Origin: Bacteroidaceae bacterium
GTDB taxonomy: Bacteria > Bacteroidota > Bacteroidia > Bacteroidales > Bacteroidaceae
DNA: 6,937 nucleotides
Reading direction: 5' to 3'
NCBI GenBank assembly: GCA_016284115.1
Contig: JAEEOD010000191.1
Span: forward strand, 1-6,937
In this document: positions 1 to 4,964 of the stretch, one piece after another
Layout: each line of letters opens with the position of its first letter
How positions within the stretch are numbered: position 1 is the first letter of the stretch
The notes under the pieces: model-generated
What the model saw: only the letters and a program-made list of their open reading frames with translations
What the model was told of the DNA's origin: nothing
The model's database searches: none
Position numbers and translations under genes: made by a program

Positions 1-220
1 GGCTGAAGGCTTAGTAATAGAGGACAATCCTGCAGAAAAGAAATACCCAATGCCATTGTTCCTGGCAGGCAAGGACCCTGTATATATCGGTCGTATCCGC
101 AAAGATTTGGCAAATGATAATGGCCTTACTTTCTGGATTGTAGGAGATCAAATAAAGAAAGGTGCTGCTCTCAATGCGGTGCAGATAGCGGAATACTTGA
201 TAAAAGAGAAAGCACTATGA
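1..220 (+). CDS. asd: Aspartate-semialdehyde dehydrogenase, C-terminal end (partial)
   Basis: Only the last 72 codons are present; the frame begins at base 2 and the 5' part lies outside the window. The enzyme reduces aspartyl-phosphate to aspartate semialdehyde with NADPH, the branch-point step to lysine/diaminopimelate, threonine and methionine, in the cytoplasm. The visible tail carries the family's C-terminal signatures: [21 protein letters not shown], followed by the NADP-side segment [15 protein letters not shown] close to the end. These are typical of the bacterial Asd type. The gene ends in tandem stops, TGA at 218-220 followed in frame by TAA at 221-223, and runs straight into a terminator hairpin. 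The next gene is convergent. The diaminopimelate gene dapB lies about 4 kb downstream in the same orientation but not in the same operon. The identification rests on the tail only but the motifs are distinctive. Confidence 0.9.
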   Translation, partial: AEGLVIEDNPAEKKYPMPLFLAGKDPVYIGRIRKDLANDNGLTFWIVGDQIKKGAALNAVQIAEYLIKEKAL

Positions 221-260
221 TAAATAATAAAGGCTGCATATCTGCAGCCTTTATTATTTA
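221..260. terminator. Bidirectional intrinsic terminator between asd and the kinase-like gene
   Basis: A perfect 18-bp inverted repeat: left arm 221-238 (TAAATAATAAAGGCTGCA), 4-nt loop 239-242, right arm 243-260. The GC-rich top of the stem (GGCTGCA/TGCAGCC) is followed on either strand by a T-rich tail, as expected of an intrinsic terminator working in both directions. The asd stop ends one base before the left arm. The stop codon of the minus-strand gene (258-260) is the outermost three bases of the right arm. One hairpin therefore serves two convergent genes 37 bp apart. Confidence 0.9.
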
Positions 261-1106
261 TATCTCTGGGTGATTCAAATGATACTTTAGCAACTGTTTC
301 ATAGGCGTTAGCTCTATTGCTGGTGCTAAATTGATTCCATACTCCTTAGCTACATCTTCTAACTGACTCTTAAAGTCATGCGCCATGTAGCCAACTGCAC
401 AGAAGGGTAAGTTTTTATAATTATACTGTATCACGCAGCGAGAAAAGAAATCTTTGAAGTTCCTAACTACCAAATCCTGTACGTAGGAATCTTCTTGGAA
501 TTCTTTCAAAAAAGTAGCCACCGATGCTAAGAATTTATCCGGCTCTTTGTGCTCGTACACCAAATCCAACAACGAATGGGCACTCACATTAAAATTCTGA
601 TAGAAGTAAGATATCAGTTCAGCTGGAGCCATTTTCTTTAAAAGATCGGCAAGGAATATACGACCTAACATGATGGCACTGCCCTCATCCCCCAATAAGT
701 AACCACCCGACAACACCTGCTCAGAAATGATGGTACCGTCATAGAGGCACGAACCAGAGTGATTGCCCAATACGCAGGCAATACCTTCCTTATCCTGTAA
801 AAGTCCCCTGGCTACAGCGAGCAAGGTTGACTCTACCTTTACATGTGCCTTGAACTGGGTGATAAGCGATGCCTCTACCTTTTTCTTGCGATGTTCTGTG
901 CTGCACCCCGACCCATAGTAGAACACCTTTTCATATTTCCTATGGAAAAAATCTTCAGGCAGGTTGAGTCTTATCAACCTGCTAATCTCTCTGCGTGATT
1001 GCAAGAATGGGTTAACCATATCTGTGTTGGCAGTAGCAACCACTTTATCGTTATCTATGATAGCCCATTCTGTACAGAACGAACCCGTTTCTACTATTAA
1101 CTTCAT
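258..1106 (-). CDS. BadF/BadG-type N-acetylhexosamine kinase homologue with degraded active-site motifs
   Basis: A 282-residue protein, the usual length of Bacteroidota N-acetylglucosamine kinase-like proteins (ASKHA fold, BadF/BadG/BcrA/BcrD family), which phosphorylate GlcNAc or MurNAc with ATP in the cytoplasm. Family landmarks are in order: phosphate-1 loop ETGSFCTEW (6-14), YYGSGCST (63-70), the segment ESTLLAVARGL (92-102), phosphate-2 region VLGNHSGSCLYDG (112-124), GGYLLGDEGSAIMLGR (134-149) and a C-terminal adenosine region near CAVGYMAHDF (236-245). GDEGS is intact. From memory of the family, the others differ from DSGSTKTDW, ESDxLGAARAL, GTGSNSC and VGSVA, and the aspartate equivalent to the catalytic base is Thr94. 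It may be inactive, regulatory or altered in substrate. It lies divergently from a NamZ-like muramidase, suggesting a peptidoglycan-salvage setting. The start at 1106 fits the initial beta strand MKLIVETG and a -7 box just upstream. Family assignment is firm; activity is doubtful. Confidence 0.82.
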   Translation of the reverse strand: MKLIVETGSFCTEWAIIDNDKVVATANTDMVNPFLQSRREISRLIRLNLPEDFFHRKYEKVFYYGSGCSTEHRKKKVEASLITQFKAHVKVESTLLAVARGLLQDKEGIACVLGNHSGSCLYDGTIISEQVLSGGYLLGDEGSAIMLGRIFLADLLKKMAPAELISYFYQNFNVSAHSLLDLVYEHKEPDKFLASVATFLKEFQEDSYVQDLVVRNFKDFFSRCVIQYNYKNLPFCAVGYMAHDFKSQLEDVAKEYGINLAPAIELTPMKQLLKYHLNHPEI

Positions 1107-1114
1107 GAGCGATG

Positions 1115-1133
1115 TGCAAATATTATTTTTGCA
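1115..1133. promoter_or_regulatory. Inverted repeat over the kinase-gene start site (possible operator)
   Basis: TGCAAA (1115-1120) and TTTGCA (1128-1133) form a 6-bp dyad with a 7-nt spacer. It covers the predicted transcription start and part of the -7 box of the minus-strand gene, where a repressor could bind. AT-rich DNA gives such dyads by chance, so this is a candidate only. Confidence 0.25.
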
Positions 1134-1139
1134 AAGGTA
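1132..1139 (-). promoter_or_regulatory. Bacteroidota -7 promoter element for the kinase-like gene
   Basis: The minus strand reads TACCTTTG, an exact match to the TAnnTTTG element. It ends 26 bases upstream of the start codon, so transcription would begin near 1125-1128 with a leader of about 20 nt. I see no convincing TTTG-type -33 element at the usual spacing, so the promoter may be weak or activator-dependent. Confidence 0.55.
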
Positions 1140-1178
1140 GTGTTTATTTCCATATCACCACCATAAAACGTCATTAAA

Positions 1179-1197
1179 AAATGTAAATAATACATTT
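1179..1197. promoter_or_regulatory. Inverted repeat in the shared upstream region (possible operator)
   Basis: AAATGTA (1179-1185) and TACATTT (1191-1197) are perfect 7-bp arms around a 5-nt centre. The dyad is flanked on both sides by runs of A, between the divergent kinase-like and namZ-like promoters. The rest of 1107-1346 is AT-rich and holds only the two promoters described and these small dyads; I see no small gene there. Confidence 0.25.
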
Positions 1198-1299
1198 AAA
1201 AAATCCATAATCGATATAAGGAAATGCCGTATTTGCTATTATTGTCTAACAAATGTATAACATATAAGCGTTTACTTAACAAATAAAACACATGTTTAT

Positions 1300-1330
1300 T
1301 TTGTTCTTTCTTCGGCTTGCACTATCTTTG
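1300..1330 (+). promoter_or_regulatory. Bacteroidota promoter of the namZ-like gene
   Basis: TTTG at 1300-1303 and TATCTTTG at 1323-1330 are separated by exactly 19 bases, matching the phylum's -33 TTTG / -7 TAnnTTTG promoter. Transcription would start near 1334-1337, about 10-13 nt before the ATG at 1347, giving a very short leader. The position also rules out a translation start at 1317, which would lie inside the promoter. Confidence 0.75.
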
Positions 1331-1346
1331 TAAAAACATCACTTTT

Positions 1347-2570
1347 ATGAAAGCCATCTATTATTACATAGTTGTCAGTTTGCTACTTTGCGCTAGTTGC
1401 AAGGCACGTACCCCACAATCCAACATTACACCGTCAGGGCCTTCCGTAGTTGTGATGTCCGATAGTGCCGTTATCACTGGTGATGCCCGTACCGATCTTT
1501 ACTATCCCCTGCTACAAGGTAAGCGTGTGGCAGTCTTTGGCAATCATACAGCCTTGTTGCCATCTGGCGAACATTTGGTCGATTGTCTTTTGCGCGATGG
1601 TAAGCAGGTCACTGCTGTCTTTTCGCCTGAGCATGGCTTTCGTGGTACTGCCGATGCTGGTGAACATGTGTCGAGTGATATTGATGCCCAGACGGGCATT
1701 CCAATTCTTTCTCTCTATGATGGAGGGAACAACCGTCCTTCTGCAGCATCCATGAGTAAATTTGATGTGTTGTTGGTTGATATTCAGGACGTTGGTTTGC
1801 GTTTCTATACTTATTATATTACTATGTGCCGTTTAATGGCTGCCTGTGCCGAGTCTGGCAAGCAGGTTGTCATCCTCGACCGTCCCAACCCCAATGGTCA
1901 TCTAGTGGATGGTCCTATCTTAGATATGAAATACAAGAGTGGAGTAGGCTGGTTGCCCATTCCTGTGCTGCATGGTATGACATTAGGCGAACTGGCGCAG
2001 ATGGTGGTGGCAAAGGGTTGGTTAGACACTAAGGCTGAGTGTCAGTTGCAGGTTGTACCTTGTCAGAATTACACCCATCATACGTTGTGTGACATCCAGG
2101 TGCCTCCATCACCTAACTTACCTAACCTACGTGCCATTTATCTTTATCCCTCGTTGTGCTATTTTGAGGCAACACCCGTCAGTGTAGGACGGGGTACCGA
2201 CTACCCTTTCCAAATCTATGGTCATCCAGGTTTTAAAAATCGTTCCTTCACTTTTACCCCCAAGAGTCGTACTGGTGCCAAGAATCCCCCTTTGAAGGGC
2301 AGACTATGTCAGGGCGTAGACCTAAGCAGCCTAAGTACTGAAGATCTTGCTAATAAAGGCATCGACCTCAGTTACCTTATTGATGCCTATCGTGATTTAA
2401 GCATGGGTGATAAGTTCTTCACCGACTTCTTTGAAAAGCTCATTGGTGTCTCTTGGGTACGTACCATGATAGAGCAGGGCAGCAGTGTTGAGGAGATACG
2501 TGCCCGATGGCAACCTGATGTCCTTCAATTCAAAGAGGAAAGGAAGCCGTTTTTACTTTACGATGAATAA
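1347..2570 (+). CDS. namZ: NamZ-type exo-beta-N-acetylmuramidase (DUF1343, GH171), predicted lipoprotein
   Basis: A 407-residue protein of the DUF1343/NamZ family. The characterised member in Bacillus subtilis removes MurNAc from the non-reducing end of peptidoglycan fragments. Conserved blocks are in order: SPEHGFRG (93-100), DIQDVGLRFYTY (145-156), DRPNPNG (178-184), IPVLHGMTLGELA (205-217), PPSPNLPN (253-260), FEATPVSVGRGT (273-284), PFQIYGHP (287-294), and a C-terminal helical part with EEIRARWQP (382-390). Length is normal. The N-terminus is a lipoprotein signal: MK, hydrophobic stretch, then LLLCASC with Cys18 as the likely lipidated residue. The -3 residue is Cys, not the usual Leu, so the lipobox is imperfect. 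No acidic surface-export signal follows Cys18, which favours a periplasmic location. ATG 1347 is preferred over ATG 1317 because the latter lies in the promoter and would add ten residues before the signal peptide. It diverges from the kinase-like gene. The family is clear; substrate is inferred. Confidence 0.88.
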   Translation: MKAIYYYIVVSLLLCASCKARTPQSNITPSGPSVVVMSDSAVITGDARTDLYYPLLQGKRVAVFGNHTALLPSGEHLVDCLLRDGKQVTAVFSPEHGFRGTADAGEHVSSDIDAQTGIPILSLYDGGNNRPSAASMSKFDVLLVDIQDVGLRFYTYYITMCRLMAACAESGKQVVILDRPNPNGHLVDGPILDMKYKSGVGWLPIPVLHGMTLGELAQMVVAKGWLDTKAECQLQVVPCQNYTHHTLCDIQVPPSPNLPNLRAIYLYPSLCYFEATPVSVGRGTDYPFQIYGHPGFKNRSFTFTPKSRTGAKNPPLKGRLCQGVDLSSLSTEDLANKGIDLSYLIDAYRDLSMGDKFFTDFFEKLIGVSWVRTMIEQGSSVEEIRARWQPDVLQFKEERKPFLLYDE

Positions 2571-2573
2571 TAA

Positions 2574-2587
2574 AAATCATATGATTT
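2574..2587. repeat. 14-bp perfect palindrome just after namZ
   Basis: AAATCAT/ATGATTT is a perfect palindrome without a loop, starting three bases after the namZ stop. It is AT-rich with no T-tract, so it is not a standard terminator. It may be a protein-binding site or chance. No classical terminator is visible for namZ; the neighbouring repeat array may take that role. Confidence 0.35.
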
Positions 2588-2593
2588 AGGCTC

Positions 2594-2833
2594 CCAAAAG
2601 AGCTATTGCTGAAAGGAATGCCTCCTACGGGTCGTTCTAGTATTTGCTATCACCCGTTCCAGTATCTGTTATCACTCTCTCCAGTATCTCCTATACCCCC
2701 ATAGGAGATACTGCAATGACCCTTGGCAGATACTGCGACAACTGGTAGCAAGCTTTCCCTCGGATGATAGCAAACTTTAGTTATAGAGATAGCAGGCATT
2801 ACCCATAGGTTTAGGAGTCATTACCCTATGGTT
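2594..2833. repeat. Degenerate 22-nt-period repeat array arranged as an inverted repeat
   Basis: This fills most of the 286-bp gap between two convergent genes. Each unit is a 12-nt core plus a 10-nt variable spacer. Plus-strand cores begin at 2702, 2724, 2746, 2768, 2790 and 2812: TAGGAGATACTG, TGGCAGATACTG, TAGCAAGCTTTC, TAGCAAACTTTA, TAGCAGGCATTA and TAGGAGTCATTA. Inverted cores lie at 2682-2693, 2660-2671, 2638-2649, 2616-2627 and, weakly, 2594-2605. Read on the minus strand they are TAGGAGATACTG, TAACAGATACTG, TAGCAAATACTA, TAGGAGGCATTC and TAGCTCTTTTGG. The period is exactly 22 nt on both sides of an axis at about 2697.5. The period is not a multiple of three and no open frame spans it, so it is not coding. 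Units are too short and diverged for CRISPR. The function is unknown. Confidence 0.8.
2682..2713. repeat. 13-bp perfect hairpin at the centre of the 22-nt array
   Basis: CAGTATCTCCTAT (2682-2694) pairs perfectly with ATAGGAGATACTG (2701-2713) around a 6-nt loop, ACCCCC. This is the meeting point of the left (inverted) and right halves of the array. There is no T-tract on either side, so it is not a standard intrinsic terminator, though as RNA it would fold stably in read-through transcripts from either convergent gene. Confidence 0.8.
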
Positions 2834-2856
2834 CACGATGTATTAATCATATAGTA

Positions 2857-4137
2857 TTATCTCCCCTTCCACTCTTTCAGATACTGGTAACCGATGCGGC
2901 AACGGAGGCAGTCGCGTTTGTCACAGTATTCTTTGCGGAGTTGGATGAGCGCTTGCGAATCGGCTGCATTCTCGGCAATGATGCCAAAGCGTTCCCATTG
3001 ACGGGTTATAAAGTTGTTTTCTGGTTTTAGCTGCTCTAAAAACTCAGAAGCGCGGTAGCATAGTTCATTTTTCCCTTTGTGCTTGCCATATGCCAGTAGG
3101 AATGGGATGACAGTATTGATGAGTAGCAAACTCAGCGAGTTGTCACTCATCGTTCTTTCACTCATAAAAGATTCTTTACCAAATAAATAATGATTTCTCC
3201 AATACTCAGAGGAAGAGGTTTGTAACAGTGATTTGGCAGTTTCTACATCCTTTGCCTCTATGATTTTGGAAAATAGAGCCTCCTGATGTTGATAGAGAAA
3301 TGCCAATTGAGCAATTTTAGTATGGGGAAATGCCTGTGGGCGGATGCGCAGCAGTTTCCATAATTCGGCTTGCAGGGGTAAAGGAAAACTGAATTTGTGG
3401 CGTAGGTAGTGGAATTCTTTTTGTAGAGCCAGATAATAAGGGTCGTCAGAAGAGGTTTCTAACAAACCTGCCATACCGAAGAAGATGGCTTCTACTTGCT
3501 TAATATCATCTTTGTGTTTCCCCACCGCAGCTAGGTCAATGCGCTTAGCCCATGCTTCGAATGCATCACCGTTTAGTCCGAAACCAAAGTTGCGTGCCAA
3601 AGTGATGAACAAAGCCTGCTCCCAATTGCCCTTGCATAGCTTTAGTCGCTCACTGATGATAGTTGCCTTTTGATCAAATCGCTCAGCTTGCAAGGCTGAC
3701 AACCAACCATGTATGGTAATCTTTGGAATTTGACGTAAGATAGCGTAGCAGGCAGGATAGGTGTCTGTACGCTTGAGTAAGTTGTACTTGCGCCTTACTT
3801 CGTCAGGACATGTAAACTCCAATTGGGGTATCTTTTCTGCCGAGTCGTATCGCGTAATCTCGGTATCGGCATCTTCTACCACATGTAAGATAACATTGGT
3901 GTAAGCAGGATTTTGGTGATGTCCATGACTGTACCAGTAGCTCGATTTCTCATGGATCTCTACATTACCAACCCACAACACACCACCTATCTTCAATTTG
4001 GCATTGAAGAAATCGGGACCTGCATGTGAGTTGGGAAAACCTGCATCGATGACCTCTATTGTCTCTCCATCAGTGGTTTTGAGCCCTGAGAGAGGAAAGA
4101 TTTTGTGTTTCCAAGCGAAATGTAATAGCTGTTCCAT
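2857..4137 (-). CDS. DUF2851 family protein of unknown function
   Basis: A 426-residue protein recognised as DUF2851 (PF11013), a family frequent in Bacteroidota; length is typical. The conserved N-terminal half shows AGPDFFNAKLKIGG (39-52), WVGNVEIHEKSSYWYSHGHH (55-74) and YTNVILHVVEDAD (79-91). The usual SSDW appears here as SSYW (from memory of the family). The middle is helical and variable, and the C-terminus ends with three close cysteines, CDKRDCLRCRIGYQYL, another family feature and a possible metal or nucleic-acid contact. No signal peptide or membrane segment is seen, so it should be cytoplasmic. P41-D42 followed by E60-x-H62-x-K64 resembles a PD-(D/E)XK nuclease arrangement, but that is my inference. 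It is transcribed alone, convergent to the namZ-like gene and divergent from dapB. ATG 4137 starts the conserved N-terminal helix and follows a -7 box by a short leader. Confidence 0.88.
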   Translation of the reverse strand: MEQLLHFAWKHKIFPLSGLKTTDGETIEVIDAGFPNSHAGPDFFNAKLKIGGVLWVGNVEIHEKSSYWYSHGHHQNPAYTNVILHVVEDADTEITRYDSAEKIPQLEFTCPDEVRRKYNLLKRTDTYPACYAILRQIPKITIHGWLSALQAERFDQKATIISERLKLCKGNWEQALFITLARNFGFGLNGDAFEAWAKRIDLAAVGKHKDDIKQVEAIFFGMAGLLETSSDDPYYLALQKEFHYLRHKFSFPLPLQAELWKLLRIRPQAFPHTKIAQLAFLYQHQEALFSKIIEAKDVETAKSLLQTSSSEYWRNHYLFGKESFMSERTMSDNSLSLLLINTVIPFLLAYGKHKGKNELCYRASEFLEQLKPENNFITRQWERFGIIAENAADSQALIQLRKEYCDKRDCLRCRIGYQYLKEWKGR

Positions 4138-4154
4138 TGTTAAGAATGCTTTAA

Positions 4155-4188
4155 TTTGATGGCAAATGTAAGAAAAAGATTAACTTTG
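4155..4188 (+). promoter_or_regulatory. Promoter of the dapB-lepB-wbqC operon
   Basis: TAACTTTG at 4181-4188 matches the -7 element exactly. TTTG at 4155-4158 is a possible -33 element with a 22-base spacing, a little longer than ideal. Transcription would start near 4192-4195, leaving an AT-rich leader of roughly 40 nt without a Shine-Dalgarno site before ATG 4233. Confidence 0.6.
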
Positions 4189-4195
4189 CACCAAA
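4163..4195 (-). promoter_or_regulatory. Promoter of the DUF2851 gene
   Basis: The minus strand reads TACATTTG at 4170-4163, an exact TAnnTTTG -7 element, with TTTG (plus-strand CAAA, 4192-4195) 21 bases upstream as a possible -33 element. Predicted transcription start is near 4156-4159, a leader of about 20 nt. It interleaves with the dapB promoter on the other strand. Confidence 0.6.
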
Positions 4196-4232
4196 TAAAA
4201 ATAATAATAATTTATAAACGACACAGATATTT

Positions 4233-4961
4233 ATGAAAATAGCATTGATAGGTTATGGCAAAATGGGCAAGATGATAGAGCAGATTGCCAAAGATCGTGG
4301 ACATGAGATAGTATGTATAGTTGATATAGGCAATCAGCAGGATTTTGACTCTGATGCTTTTAGGAGTGCTGATGTGGCTATAGAGTTTACTGCCCCACAG
4401 GCAGCTTACGGCAATTATCTAAAAGCATGGCAACAAGGTGTAAAAGTGGTGAGTGGTAGCACGGGATGGATGAAAGAACATGGTGATGACGTGCGCCGTA
4501 TGTGTGAGGAAGAAGGCCGGACATTGCTTTGGGCATCTAATTTCTCAATTGGTGTAGGCATATTCGCTGCTGTGAACAAATACTTGGCCAAGGTGATGAA
4601 CCACTTCCCACTGTATGATGTAGAGATGGAAGAGACGCACCACGTTCATAAGTTGGATCACCCCAGTGGTACCGCTATCACGCTCGCAGATGATATTGTG
4701 AGCAACATCGATCGCAAAGAGGCATGGGCAGAAGATACTACTGATAAGAAACTGTTACGTGTGGATCATATTCGACGTGGCGAGGTGCCGGGCATACACA
4801 CCGTGCGTTATGATTCTGAAGCCGACCTGATTACGATTACTCATGACGCACATAACCGCAAGGGTTTTGCTTTGGGTGCTGTGTTGGCAGCAGAGTGGAC
4901 GGTGAACCAACAGGGTTTGCTGACCATACAGGATTATTATAAGGATGTTTATGGATTTTAA
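4233..4961 (+). CDS. dapB: 4-hydroxy-tetrahydrodipicolinate reductase
   Basis: DapB reduces 4-hydroxy-tetrahydrodipicolinate to tetrahydrodipicolinate with NAD(P)H, on the way to diaminopimelate and lysine; it is cytoplasmic and usually tetrameric. This is a compact form of 242 residues (E. coli has 273). Visible motifs are the Rossmann loop IGYGKMG (6-12), EFTAP (51-55), SGSTGW (74-79) and ASNFSIGVGIF (101-111). The catalytic block is EETHHVHKLDHPSGTA (133-148), with His136/His137 and Lys140 corresponding to the catalytic His and Lys of E. coli DapB. RRGEVPGIHTVRYDSEADLI (181-200) and RKGFALGAVLAAEW (209-222) complete the family pattern. All key residues are present, so it should be active. 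It is the first gene of an operon with lepB, whose start follows the TAA by only three bases. asd of the same pathway is in the window but is transcribed separately. Confidence 0.97.
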   Translation: MKIALIGYGKMGKMIEQIAKDRGHEIVCIVDIGNQQDFDSDAFRSADVAIEFTAPQAAYGNYLKAWQQGVKVVSGSTGWMKEHGDDVRRMCEEEGRTLLWASNFSIGVGIFAAVNKYLAKVMNHFPLYDVEMEETHHVHKLDHPSGTAITLADDIVSNIDRKEAWAEDTTDKKLLRVDHIRRGEVPGIHTVRYDSEADLITITHDAHNRKGFALGAVLAAEWTVNQQGLLTIQDYYKDVYGF

Positions 4962-4964
4962 TTG

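Noticed and set aside
258..1106. Calling the BadF-family gene a pseudogene
   Set aside because: The frame is intact, full length and has its own promoter and terminator; the changes are motif substitutions, not disruptions.
1317..1346. Ten-codon N-terminal extension of namZ starting at ATG 1317
   Set aside because: It contains the -7 element of the promoter and would place polar residues ahead of the lipoprotein signal peptide.
1465..1755. A 96-codon plus-strand frame inside namZ
   Set aside because: It overlaps conserved NamZ motifs in another frame and encodes a low-complexity hydrophobic shadow product.
2682..2713. Intrinsic terminator for namZ
   Set aside because: The hairpin is strong but is followed by CAATGACC rather than a T-tract, so I describe it as a repeat and not a terminator.
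2594..2833. CRISPR array reading of the 22-nt repeats
   Set aside because: Repeat cores are only 12 nt and diverged, spacers only 10 nt, the units switch orientation halfway, and no cas genes are present.
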